64,000 nucleotides of DNA, from positions 303,550 to 367,549 of the forward strand of contig CANMLS010000001.1 of NCBI GenBank assembly GCA_947498785.1, read 5' to 3'. Below the pieces are notes generated by a model. It did no database searches. It saw only the letters and a program-made list of their open reading frames with translations, and was not told where the DNA came from. Positions 46,563 through 55,708 of the stretch are shown here, piece after piece. The stretch is from an uncultured Aquimarina sp. (GTDB lineage Bacteria > Bacteroidota > Bacteroidia > Flavobacteriales > Flavobacteriaceae). Made by a program: the position numbers and the translations under genes. Each line of letters starts with the position of its first letter. The stretch's first letter is position 1.

Positions 46563-46749
46563 GATATCTGATTTAAAGAAAGCACTATTGTACTCTTTTT
46601 TTGCAAAGATCTGAAGAAACGGAACTATTTTTTGCAGTGTTTTGACTTTTATAAAATTTTGGTTGATATTGTAAATCTACAATAGTTTGAGAAGTTATTC
46701 CTATTTTTGAGTACAAACTATCTTAATTTTTTCTATATATTAAAGATAA

Positions 46750-47505
46750 ATGAATGAAAATCTTCTTCTAATCCTTCTTACAATTGTGGGATTTGTAGCT
46801 GGAATTATCAACACCATAGCAGGAGGAGGTTCGTTACTCACCCTGCCTATGCTTATTTTTATGGGACTTCCTCCTGCAATTGCAAATGGCACAAACCGTA
46901 TTGGAATTTTTATTCAGTGTATTACCTCTGTAGCAGGTTTTAAAAGTAAAGGAATCAAACCAACAATTTTTGGAGTATATCTTGGTATATCTGCTTTGAT
47001 CGGATCTATCATTGGAGCGCAAATCGCGATAGATATCAAAGGTGATACTTTCAATAAAATATTAGCTATAGTAATGGTTATAGTCGTTCTTTTTATGGTA
47101 TTTAAGCCAAAGATCAACTTTGAAAATTTGGCAGAAAGAACGACAAATAAACATTTGTGGTTATCTATTATTACTTTTTTCTTTATCGGAATTTATGGAG
47201 GGTTCATTCAAGCTGGTGTTGGAATATTTATACTGTTAGCTTTAACCTCTATTAATTATTTAAGCTTAGTAAAATCTAATGCAGTCAAAGTATTAGTTGT
47301 ATTTATTTACACCATAGGTGCACTTACTATTTTTATTTATAACCAACAAATCGATTATCTATATGGCATTGTTCTTGCTTTTGGTAACGCTACCGGTGGT
47401 TGGATCGCAAGCAGGTGGTCAGTAAAAAAAGGAGATGGTTTGGTTAAGACTTTTTTAGTAATCATGGTCACTGCTATGGCGATCAAACTATGGATAGACA
47501 GTTAA
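46750..47505 (+). CDS. Sulfite exporter TauE/SafE family permease
   Basis: 251 residues, eight hydrophobic segments. The N-terminal VGFVAGIINTIAGGGSLLTLP and the repeat half GIYGGFIQAGVGIFILLALT are the TauE/SafE signatures. Exports sulfite, sulfoacetate or similar organosulfur anions in the family. Divergent from the SulP transporter, so the two may share anion physiology, but this is only a position hint. Confidence 0.9.
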   Translation: MNENLLLILLTIVGFVAGIINTIAGGGSLLTLPMLIFMGLPPAIANGTNRIGIFIQCITSVAGFKSKGIKPTIFGVYLGISALIGSIIGAQIAIDIKGDTFNKILAIVMVIVVLFMVFKPKINFENLAERTTNKHLWLSIITFFFIGIYGGFIQAGVGIFILLALTSINYLSLVKSNAVKVLVVFIYTIGALTIFIYNQQIDYLYGIVLAFGNATGGWIASRWSVKKGDGLVKTFLVIMVTAMAIKLWIDS

Positions 47506-47682
47506 CCTGAAGATCGTAACACATACTTCAATAGCACTTTTTACATTATAATTACACCTATCCACTTACTTAATTTTATACTGAAAATCATTTTTATAAT
47601 AGTAACACAATCCTACAAAAACTTCATATCTCAAGCTTTATTCTTATCTTTTAAATCTTAAAAACATAAAAATCATCATTTC

Positions 47683-48483
47683 ATGAAATTTTCCCCCGTT
47701 TATGTTATACTCATTTACCTTCTTTTTTTTAGCTGTAAATCTCAAAAAAAAGAAGACATTGAAGTTGACAACACAACAGTTACTGAAACACAACAAGAGG
47801 TTCTCAAAAAACCAATCAGTGATATTACTATTGATCCCATTATCCATGCAACAACTATTCTTGAATGGAAAGAAAAAACAATTTATATAGACCCTACTGG
47901 AGGCTCCAAAGCTTTTGAAGATAAAAAACCACCTAATCTTGTACTCATTACAGATATTCATGGAGATCATATGAATATTGACACTTTAGATAGCTTGGAT
48001 TTATCAAACGCTGAACTTATAGTACCTCAAGCGGTTGCAGAGAGGCTTCCTGCAAAATACACAGATCAGTTGATAATTTTAAACAATGGAGAAACAAAGG
48101 AGATACAAGGAATACCAATTGAAGCAATACCAATGTATAACCTTAGAGAAGAAGCTTTAAAATTTCATGATAAAGGAAGAGGTAATGGATACGTGATTAC
48201 ATTAGGAAAAAAACGATTGTATTTCTCTGGAGATACTGAAGATATACCAGAAATGAGAAATCTAAAATACATAGATATAGCTTTTATATGTATGAATTTA
48301 CCATACACAATGACCGTTGAAAGTGCTGCTGATGCTGTTCTCGAATTCAAACCTAAACAAGTATACCCATATCACTATAGAGGCACAGAAGGATTAAGCG
48401 ATGTGACAAAATTTAAAGAACTGGTTGCCAAAGATTCAACTATAGAGGTAGTACAATTAGACTGGTATCCCAATGATATTTAA
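47683..48483 (+). CDS. MBL-fold metallo-hydrolase, lipoprotein
   Basis: 266 residues with a lipoprotein signal ending FFSCKS. The metal motif is LVLITDIHGDHMNIDTLDSL (H-x-x-D-H form HGDH), later YVITLGKKRLYFSGDTEDIP and VYPYHYRGTEG give the remaining ligands, as in UlaG-like enzymes. Substrate unknown. Followed by an unusually long perfect terminator. Confidence 0.87.
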   Translation: MKFSPVYVILIYLLFFSCKSQKKEDIEVDNTTVTETQQEVLKKPISDITIDPIIHATTILEWKEKTIYIDPTGGSKAFEDKKPPNLVLITDIHGDHMNIDTLDSLDLSNAELIVPQAVAERLPAKYTDQLIILNNGETKEIQGIPIEAIPMYNLREEALKFHDKGRGNGYVITLGKKRLYFSGDTEDIPEMRNLKYIDIAFICMNLPYTMTVESAADAVLEFKPKQVYPYHYRGTEGLSDVTKFKELVAKDSTIEVVQLDWYPNDI

Positions 48484-48498
48484 TCATAAATCATATCA

Positions 48499-48544
48499 AA
48501 AAATCAAAAAGGTCTGTTCTAAAGAACAGACCTTTTTGATTTTT
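48499..48544 (+). terminator. Intrinsic terminator, 22-base perfect stem
   Basis: 48499-48520 pairs perfectly with 48523-48544 around a 2-base loop (GGTCTGTTCT core), 15 bases behind the MBL stop, with T runs in the stem end. Confidence 0.88.
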
Positions 48545-48737
48545 ATATAATAAGGACATCAAAATCCCTCAATAGTAAACATTCACAAGGTATTCAAAGG
48601 AAAATAATTTTTAAAATCGAAGTAAGCTTTGAGGTAATAAACCTAAAATCTCACTGAAAACTGAAGTTAGTTCAACTATCTATTTGGAATGTACCGCTTC
48701 GCAACTTTTCAAAGTAGAATTTCACTAATAAAAAAGA

Positions 48738-49187
48738 CTAAGCTTTTTTCACTCTAACCGCATTCATCCCTTTAAGTCCTTTCTCTAATTCAAAAGTTAC
48801 TTTATCATTCTCTTTTACTTCTTGCGTTAAACCATTAACATGCACAAAGTATCTTTCTTGAGTTTCATCTTCATTAATAAAACCATATCCTTTAGAATCA
48901 TTAAAGAAGGCTACTCTTCCCTTTTTTATTGGGTCATATTCTTCTTTTTCTCTTTTAGGAACACCAATCTCAATGTTTTCTGCTTTAATTTTTTTCTTTT
49001 TAGAAGGATCTGGTGGAGCGTCAGTAGTGTATCCATACTCATCTACATAAGCTATCATACTATCTAAACCATTACCTTTATTGGAATTAGCCAGACGTTC
49101 AGCTTTCTTTTTTTGCTTTTCTTCGCGTTTTTTTAATTTCTTTTTTTCCTTTTCTATTTTACTAAAAGTTTGTTGTGATTTTGCCAT
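48738..49187 (-). CDS. Cold-shock domain protein with basic N-terminal extension
   Basis: 149 residues. The C-terminal 65 residues are a CspA-type domain (KKGRVAFFNDSKGYGFINED, RYFVHVNGLTQEVKENDKVT, FELEKGLKGMNAVRVKK) with RNP1-like KGYGFI and RNP2-like FVHV. The first 40 residues are almost purely Lys/Glu/Gln (KIEKEKKKLKKREEKQKKK), a probable RNA-binding helix. It binds single-stranded nucleic acid. A TATCTTTG box lies 192 bases upstream, consistent with the long leader of cold-shock genes. Confidence 0.9.
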   Translation of the reverse strand: MAKSQQTFSKIEKEKKKLKKREEKQKKKAERLANSNKGNGLDSMIAYVDEYGYTTDAPPDPSKKKKIKAENIEIGVPKREKEEYDPIKKGRVAFFNDSKGYGFINEDETQERYFVHVNGLTQEVKENDKVTFELEKGLKGMNAVRVKKA

Positions 49188-49529
49188 TCGCTTTTTTATA
49201 CTATTTTAATAAATTAATACTTTAACCCTACCATTCACTATGATATGTCATTGAAATACTAAACGAATGATTGGAAAATGACAATACTTAAGATTGATTA
49301 TCCGAAAATTTACCCAGTTGTCGCAATAACTTGCTACCAGCGTGTATATAAAACGTGAATATGAGCTGAAAATGTATACAAAGATAGGGTATACTTTTTA
49401 ATTTTAAAAAAGACTCTTTCATAAATTGCATGATCAAAGAATTTAGATCCATAAGAACTAAATCCTTAATTTCGCTTCAATCATATTATATCCAGAAGAA
49501 TCCTAAAGAGTTCCAAATAGAAAATCTTT
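49188..49529. other. Intergenic region between the cold-shock gene and the pseudouridine synthase
   Basis: 342 bases between divergent genes. Apart from the -7-like box at 49379-49386 no structure is recognised. A long leader of the cold-shock gene is plausible. Confidence 0.5.
49379..49386 (-). promoter_or_regulatory. -7 box of the cold-shock gene
   Basis: Minus-strand TATCTTTG fits TAnnTTTG exactly. It would give a leader of about 180 bases. No good -33 partner is visible. Confidence 0.35.
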
Positions 49530-50129
49530 ATGAAAAAAGATGAAAAACATTATCATTACATGATTTATAAACCTTATGGTTTTCTAAGTCAGTTCGTTAA
49601 CAATGGACAAAAACAAAACTCAAAGAGATTGCTAGGAACATTATTTGATTTTCCAAAAGGAATAATGGCAATAGGTCGATTAGACGAAAAATCAGAAGGA
49701 TTATTATTACTCACTACCAATGGAAAAACCAGTAATTACATTTGTAGTGGTGCGATTGAAAAAGAGTATTATGCACAAGTAGATGGCGATATCACCATGG
49801 AAGCTATAAAATTATTAAAACAAGGAGTTGAAATTGGTATTGAGGGAAAAAAATACACTACCGCTCCTTGTAAAGCTTTTAAATTACAAACCACTCCTGA
49901 GTTACCACAAAGAGGCAAAAAAATAAGAGATAATAGACATGGACCTACTAGTTGGGTATCGATTACACTAAAAGAAGGTAAATTTCGTCAGGTACGTAAA
50001 ATGACTTATGCGGTTGGTTTTCCTACATTACGCTTAGTAAGAGTTCGAATTGGAGAAATCTATTTAGACAAAATGCAAACAGGAGAAGTAAAAGAAATCA
50101 ATATAGACATCAATAACTCAGCAACGTGA
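49530..50129 (+). CDS. Pseudouridine synthase, RluE/RsuA family
   Basis: 199 residues. MIYKPYGFLSQF, then GRLDEKSEGLLLLTTNGK with the catalytic Asp, and EGKFRQVRKMTYAVGFPTLRLVR are the RsuA/RluB/E/F signatures. No S4 domain is present and the length fits RluE (23S rRNA U2457 in E. coli). The exact target in this organism is inference. Confidence 0.92.
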   Translation: MKKDEKHYHYMIYKPYGFLSQFVNNGQKQNSKRLLGTLFDFPKGIMAIGRLDEKSEGLLLLTTNGKTSNYICSGAIEKEYYAQVDGDITMEAIKLLKQGVEIGIEGKKYTTAPCKAFKLQTTPELPQRGKKIRDNRHGPTSWVSITLKEGKFRQVRKMTYAVGFPTLRLVRVRIGEIYLDKMQTGEVKEINIDINNSAT

Positions 50130-50359
50130 GTTTCTATTTTAAAAATCAATAGATTCCTCATAGTAACCACTCGATTCCGTTAGAAATGACAAAAGAAAAT
50201 TATACTAACCCTTTGTCTCTACTCTTGGTAACAAAGTTTTTTGATTGAAAATATACTTGTTTTAGATATAATTTTCTATCAAAATCACTCTGACTGACGT
50301 AAATTATCTTATATCAAACTCAGATTAATACATTTAAAAACTACACAAATCTTTGTTCA

Positions 50360-50989
50360 TTACTCGTTCAACAATCTTTGAAATTCTTCAAGATATTGAC
50401 CAATATGAAATCCATCCACCAAACCATGATGTACATAAATAGCTATAGGCAAGTTTAATTGATTATTTTCTTTAGAATATTTACCAAATGAAATTTTGGG
50501 TACACTATCTTTATACTGAAAGTGTCTAGCATGAGTAAGTCCTGTAAAGTTATACCAAGGAATAGATGAATAATGAATCGTATCTATTCGCTTTGCATTA
50601 TCAGTATAGCGTAAACCTGTACTTTTTTTCACAGCTTCAATTTCTTTTTGAGCTGAGATCATAAAAGTTTCAAAATCACTATCAAACTCCATAAATGAGA
50701 ACCCAAAACTATGGTCTTCTCTTCCAATAGTAGGAGATGCGTGAATCTTATTATACACAAATACTTTATCATCTTCTACTCTATACCTAAATTCTTCGAT
50801 TGTATTAGCCGCCTGAAGTGATTTATGTAAATAATATAAAAAGTAAGGATATCCAAAATCTTTTATTTTCTGATATCCTTTTGTAAAATCCACAGTAGTT
50901 GTAATCCCAAAAAATGGTTCATCAAAACCACCAAAGAACTCAAAATGTTCTTTTCGGTTCCAGGAATTAAAATCAAGTACTGTTCTCAT
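50360..50989 (-). CDS. Chloramphenicol acetyltransferase-like protein
   Basis: 209 residues with the CAT fold. VHHGLVDGFHIGQYLEEF carries the H-H-x-x-x-D-G catalytic motif and SIPWYNFTGLTHARHF matches the central segment. Many environmental CatA-like proteins of this type are not proven resistance enzymes, so the acceptor is uncertain. The ATG is two bases behind the HAD gene stop, so cotranscribed with it. Confidence 0.88.
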   Translation of the reverse strand: MRTVLDFNSWNRKEHFEFFGGFDEPFFGITTTVDFTKGYQKIKDFGYPYFLYYLHKSLQAANTIEEFRYRVEDDKVFVYNKIHASPTIGREDHSFGFSFMEFDSDFETFMISAQKEIEAVKKSTGLRYTDNAKRIDTIHYSSIPWYNFTGLTHARHFQYKDSVPKISFGKYSKENNQLNLPIAIYVHHGLVDGFHIGQYLEEFQRLLNE

Positions 50990-50991
50990 GC

Positions 50992-51684
50992 TTATAAAAC
51001 TTGCAAAAGTTCACTTGCTTTGGTAAAACTTCTAAACTTAGGATGATTAACCTCTTTATCTACCATTTCATGAGCCCATGTGGTATGAAAAGGAATATGA
51101 AAAGCGTGAGCTCCTATATTTAAAACAGGTAAAACATCTGATTTCAAAGAATTACCAACCATTAAGAATTCGTTTTCTGTTACATCAAGATGATTTACTA
51201 ATTTACGATATTGCTTTTCTGTTTTATCGGAAACAATTTCAATATGATGAAAATATTTCTCTAACCCCGAATTAACTAATTTGCGTTCTTGATCTAATAA
51301 ATCTCCTTTTGTAGCCATTACCAATCGATATTTCTTGGATAACTCACTAAGTGTTTTATCAATTCCGTCAATTAACTCTATAGGTGCTTGAAGCATTTGC
51401 TTTCCTTTCTCGATCAACTCTTGCACTAGACTAATATTCATCTCTCCATTAGAAATCGTAATTGCTGCTTCTATTAATGATAGTGTAAAAGGTTTAATAC
51501 CGTAGCCATATAGTGGCAGGTTTTTCATCTCTACATCAAAGAGTAATTTATTTGCCTCTTCTTTGGGCATATATTGCTCTAACAACTCGCAAAACTCTTC
51601 TTCTGCTTTTCTGAAAAAAGTTTCATTGACCCATAAGGTGTCATCTGCATCAAATGCAATAACTTTTATATTTTGAAGTGGCAT
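50992..51684 (-). CDS. HAD family hydrolase
   Basis: 230 residues. Motif I is IAFDADDTLWVNE-like (AFDADDTLW, nucleophile Asp), motif II T in VMATKGD, motif III K and motif IV in EFLMVGNSLKSDVLPVLNIG. A helical cap lies between. Phosphatase of YjjG/haloacid type; substrate unknown. It is 6 bases behind the EttA gene. Confidence 0.9.
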   Translation of the reverse strand: MPLQNIKVIAFDADDTLWVNETFFRKAEEEFCELLEQYMPKEEANKLLFDVEMKNLPLYGYGIKPFTLSLIEAAITISNGEMNISLVQELIEKGKQMLQAPIELIDGIDKTLSELSKKYRLVMATKGDLLDQERKLVNSGLEKYFHHIEIVSDKTEKQYRKLVNHLDVTENEFLMVGNSLKSDVLPVLNIGAHAFHIPFHTTWAHEMVDKEVNHPKFRSFTKASELLQVL

Positions 51685-51690
51685 CTACTA

Positions 51691-53382
51691 CTATCTTACT
51701 AGTTTTTTATACTTAATACGTTTTGGCATTAAATCACCACCCAAACGTTTCTTTTTATTCTCTTCATAGTCAGAAAAGCTTCCTTCAAAGAAATACACTT
51801 GCGAATCTCCTTCAAAAGCTAATATATGAGTACATATTCTATCCAAAAACCATCTGTCGTGAGAAATAACAACGGCACATCCTGCAAAGTTTTCTAAACC
51901 TTCTTCTAATGCTCTTAAGGTATTAACATCAAGGTCATTGGTTGGCTCATCCAAAAGCAGCACATTACCTTCTTCTTTTAAAGTCATTGCCAAATGTAAT
52001 CGGTTACGTTCTCCTCCAGAAAGTGTAGATACTTTCTTATTCTGTTCACTTCCACTAAAATTAAAACGACTCAAATAAGCTCTGGAGTTTACCTGTCTTC
52101 CTCCCATCATCACCAATTCTTGCTCATCACTAAAATTTTGCCAAATAGTTTTCTCTGTATCTATATTACTATGGCTTTGGTCAACATAAGCAATAGATGC
52201 TGTTTCACCAACATTAAAACTCCCTTTATCGGGTTGTTCTTCTCCCATAATCATTTTAAATATTGTGGTTTTACCTGCTCCATTAGGACCAATAATACCT
52301 ACAATACCAGCTTGAGGAAGGTTGAAGTTTAAATCCTCATATAATAACTTATCTCCAAAAGCTTTACTTACTCCGCTGGCTTCAATAACATTTGTTCCTA
52401 ACCTAGGGCCGTTAGGGATATAAATTTCTAGTTTTTCATCAACTTGTTTTTGATCCTGACTTAATAATTTATCATAATTACTAAGACGTGCTTTTTGTTT
52501 AGCCTGACGTCCCTTTGGTGCCATACGTACCCATTCTAACTCTCGCTCTAATGTTTTTTGACGTTTGGATGCTTGTTTTTGTTCTTGAGCTAATTTCTTT
52601 GCCTTTTGATCTAACCAAGAAGAATAGTTCCCTTTCCAAGGAATTCCTTCTCCTCTATCCAATTCTAATATCCATCCTGCAACATTATCTAAAAAGTACC
52701 TATCGTGCGTTACTGCTATAACTGTACCTTTGTAATTTTGAAGATGATGTTCTAACCAATGAACAGATTCTGCATCAAGATGGTTGGTTGGCTCATCTAA
52801 TAAAAGAACATCTGGTTCTTTTAACAAAAGACGACATAATGCAACTCTTCTCCTTTCTCCTCCTGATAAAACACTGATTTTCTTATCAGAATCAGGAGTC
52901 CGAAGTGCATCCATTGCTATTTCTAATTTGGTATCTAATTCCCAGGCATTACTTGCATCAATCTGATCTTGAAGATTTGCTTGCTTATCCATAAGCTCCT
53001 GCATTTTATCAGGATTTTCATATACTTCAGGAAGACCAAACATATCATTAATCTTATTATACTCATCTAAAACAGCAACTGTTTCTGCAACTCCTTCTTT
53101 TACTACTTCTAATACTGTTTTTTCTGGATCTAACTGTGGCTCTTGTTCTAAGAAACCTACTGTATACCCAGAAGCAAATACCACATCTCCTTGAAAGTTT
53201 TTATCTACTCCAGCGATAATTTTTAATAAAGTAGATTTTCCAGAACCATTGAGACCAAGAATACCGATTTTGGCTCCGTAGAAAAAACTTAAATATATAT
53301 TTTTTAATACTGGAGTATTTGCACTTTTGTACGTTTTACTAACTCCAGACATTGAAAAGATTACTTTTTTATCGTCTGACAT
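51691..53382 (-). CDS. ettA: Energy-dependent translational throttle protein EttA (ABC-F)
   Basis: 563 residues, two ABC domains: Walker A GLNGSGKSTLLK and GPNGAGKTTIFK, signatures LSGGERRRVALCRLL and LSGGERNRLHLAMTL, Walker B LLLDEPTNHLDAES and LLLDEPTNDLDVNT. The inter-domain linker is helical and basic (KRQKTLERELEWVRMAPKGR), as in ABC-F. No membrane domain. EttA binds the ribosomal E site and gates translation by ATP level. Length and domain pattern match EttA best. Confidence 0.94.
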   Translation of the reverse strand: MSDDKKVIFSMSGVSKTYKSANTPVLKNIYLSFFYGAKIGILGLNGSGKSTLLKIIAGVDKNFQGDVVFASGYTVGFLEQEPQLDPEKTVLEVVKEGVAETVAVLDEYNKINDMFGLPEVYENPDKMQELMDKQANLQDQIDASNAWELDTKLEIAMDALRTPDSDKKISVLSGGERRRVALCRLLLKEPDVLLLDEPTNHLDAESVHWLEHHLQNYKGTVIAVTHDRYFLDNVAGWILELDRGEGIPWKGNYSSWLDQKAKKLAQEQKQASKRQKTLERELEWVRMAPKGRQAKQKARLSNYDKLLSQDQKQVDEKLEIYIPNGPRLGTNVIEASGVSKAFGDKLLYEDLNFNLPQAGIVGIIGPNGAGKTTIFKMIMGEEQPDKGSFNVGETASIAYVDQSHSNIDTEKTIWQNFSDEQELVMMGGRQVNSRAYLSRFNFSGSEQNKKVSTLSGGERNRLHLAMTLKEEGNVLLLDEPTNDLDVNTLRALEEGLENFAGCAVVISHDRWFLDRICTHILAFEGDSQVYFFEGSFSDYEENKKKRLGGDLMPKRIKYKKLVR

Positions 53383-53437
53383 ATGCCCTTAAATTATATT
53401 TTTTATTTGATGATTAATCATGTATGTATAAAAAGAG

Positions 53438-53620
53438 TTACACTCTTCCTTTTAAAGCATTAAAAACCCAAGCAATTGCAAAAAAGCCTACTCCCACAGC
53501 TGCAAAGCCATATCCCGACACATCTCTATATCTAAATGCTCCTAATGCAATAAGCGCTAAGCCAACTAATATCATTATAAAAGTTGCCCAAGCCAATACT
53601 GTATTTTTATTCATTCCCAT
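53438..53620 (-). CDS. CAL67264 family small membrane protein
   Basis: 60 residues, two hydrophobic helices (NTVLAWATFIMILVGLALIA and GYGFAAVGVGFFAIAWVFNA) around a short loop GAFRYRDVS. Matches the uncharacterised CAL67264 family common in Flavobacteriaceae. Function unknown. Confidence 0.85.
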   Translation of the reverse strand: MGMNKNTVLAWATFIMILVGLALIALGAFRYRDVSGYGFAAVGVGFFAIAWVFNALKGRV

Positions 53621-53839
53621 AAATTATTATTTAGTTTAGTACTAGCACTTGTAATTTTTCAAGTATAAGCAGATGCAAATATCGGTATTTTATAGTCAAA
53701 AAAAGTGATTTTTTACCCACTTATTACATCATTTACTATACAAAACACTTAATAACAATACCTAAGCGTTTTGGTAACGGCAAAATAAGTTTAGAAAAAT
53801 ACAATCAATAGAAAATCTGGCCAAATCTTTTTATAATTC

Positions 53840-55036
53840 TTATTGATTTTTAAGTACTACAGATTCGTCACTCACCAGAGTATCTTTAATTAATTTACCC
53901 TCAACGAATTTGGATGCAATTTTAGCAAAACTATTTTGTGCAAAAAGAGCTATAAAATGTGGAGCATCTTTTACACTTATCAATATCACTTTTCCAACAT
54001 TAGATAATTTCTCAATATGTCGAGTTGCAGCATTATAATCTGTCTTGGGGTCTAAAGTCCCTTGAAATATAATTGTTGGTGGCATTTTCTCAGGTAGTGT
54101 CGCAAAATATTCATCACGTTGATATACTGTAAAATCATTTTTTTCTAAACCTTCTATGATTGAAGGTAACCTATTTCTAGCTTTAGGGATATCAAGCATC
54201 AACCCCAAAATTGAAGATAAATTTTGACCAGGTATCTGTTCTGCAAATTTCTTATCGTTTTGTGAACGTTGGATCAATTTTTCTAACCTTGAATCCAAAT
54301 TAATGTCATTAACATTATTTTTATCCTAATGTTGTAAAACTGTTCGCCCTACATTATTCATAACCTGAGATCTTTTACTAAGGTCAAAATCAACATCATC
54401 CTGTAAAGGCACCAAAAAATCTAATAAAACTCCATCCAACTCAACCATATTTTATTGAATCAATCGTAGAACTAATTGTGTGCCATAGGAAACACCATAG
54501 ATATATTTTTTCCCTTCTCCGCTCAAATCATTTATTAATAGTACCAAATCCTTTGCAGCGTTAGTAATCGAAAACGCTTGGGTATACGATATATTACCAA
54601 ACATTTGTCCAAAACATGGACCCCATTCATCATTTGCCAATGCAATACCATTTGAAGATTCTAAACTCTCCTGTTCTGGACATATTTTACCTGAAGCACC
54701 TGTACCTCTATGATCAGGAACAATAATATCCAAATGAGGAAATATTTCTTTAAATTTTGTTATCAATGGATAAAAACTTGCACCTGATTCTCCTGGCCCT
54801 CCGGCAATTAACCAAATTGAACCTTCTCTTTTTTCTTTTGCAGGAAATTTCCTAACGAATAAATCAATTGTTTCTTCTTTTCCAGATTCATGAAATAATG
54901 GGGTTTTTACTACTGCGCATAGAGATGATTTTAACTCTGGTATAATTTCAGAGGTATTACAAATTTCAAATTGAGCATTAGAGATAGACACAAAAGATAC
55001 TATCCCGATAGCTGAAAAAACTAATTTCCTAATCAT
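53840..55036 (-). pseudogene. Alpha/beta hydrolase with two in-frame stop codons
   Basis: One continuous frame of 399 codons encodes a secreted alpha/beta hydrolase of the TAP-like type: signal peptide (MIRKLVFSAIGIVSFVSISNAQ), IAGGPGESGASFYPL, VPDHRGTGASG, nucleophile elbow YGVSYGTQLVLRL, and the TAP-like C-terminus PPTIIFQGTLDPKTDYNAAT with the catalytic His in KDAPHFIA. It is interrupted by TAA at 54452-54454 and TAG at 54326-54328; the sequence between them (MVELDGVLLDFLVPLQDDVD, LSKRSQVMNNVGRTVLQH) is clearly part of the same protein. The parts are 194 and 152 codons if split. All catalytic residues survive, so the loss is recent. Confidence 0.88.
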
Positions 55037-55708
55037 TATTGTTTTTTTTGCTCTTACTTAATTTATTCACTTTCACAAAAACCAAACTGCCAAGCAGAAT
55101 TAGAGTAAATGTATAAATATTAAAAGCCCATTAAATTCTTTTTAGTATTTTTTAACGATACTTTTTCATTCTCGTTTCATATCTATTTTAAATTCGACCT
55201 GAGAATATACAAAAAAGGATGCTCTGTGACTGGACATCATTTTAAGATATATAAAGTCTTCTTTTAGTTAAAACACTTGTTCTCCAATCTTGATTGAGCG
55301 TCCACTAATGTTCTTAAATACACTCTAAATCCCAACACTGTTTCCTAACCAATCAGTATTTAGATAGCAAATCACCCAATTTGGTATTTCATTATAATGT
55401 ATTAGTAAGACAAAGTAAATTCTGGTTGAGATAAGAAATAATTGTTTGCATTAGAATTAGCATTTAAAAGGTTTATTGCTGAATTTTTAGGGTATTGATT
55501 TGTGTTATTTTAATCTTAAAATAATCCTAGACACATTATAACACTGCTAACTACATGTAAAAATAACATCGATAAAGAATTCATAATCAGATAATTAAAT
55601 AGTATATTAAAAATATTTTAGAAACATTATTTTTACTATTCCTAAATTCAATATGCACTCTTTATAAACTGTACCTTTTTTGTATTTTCGTGCAAACAAT
55701 ACATACAA
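55037..55708. other. 672-base gap, nothing recognised
   Basis: AT-rich sequence between the hydrolase pseudogene (minus) and the acyl-CoA carboxylase gene (plus). I saw no protein-like frame, strong hairpin or sure promoter. The promoter for 55709 must lie in the last 100 bases. Confidence 0.6.

Noticed and set aside
54299..54451. Reading the two hydrolase halves as two separate genes
   Set aside because: The intervening sequence is in the same frame and belongs to the same protein, so one pseudogene explains both better.
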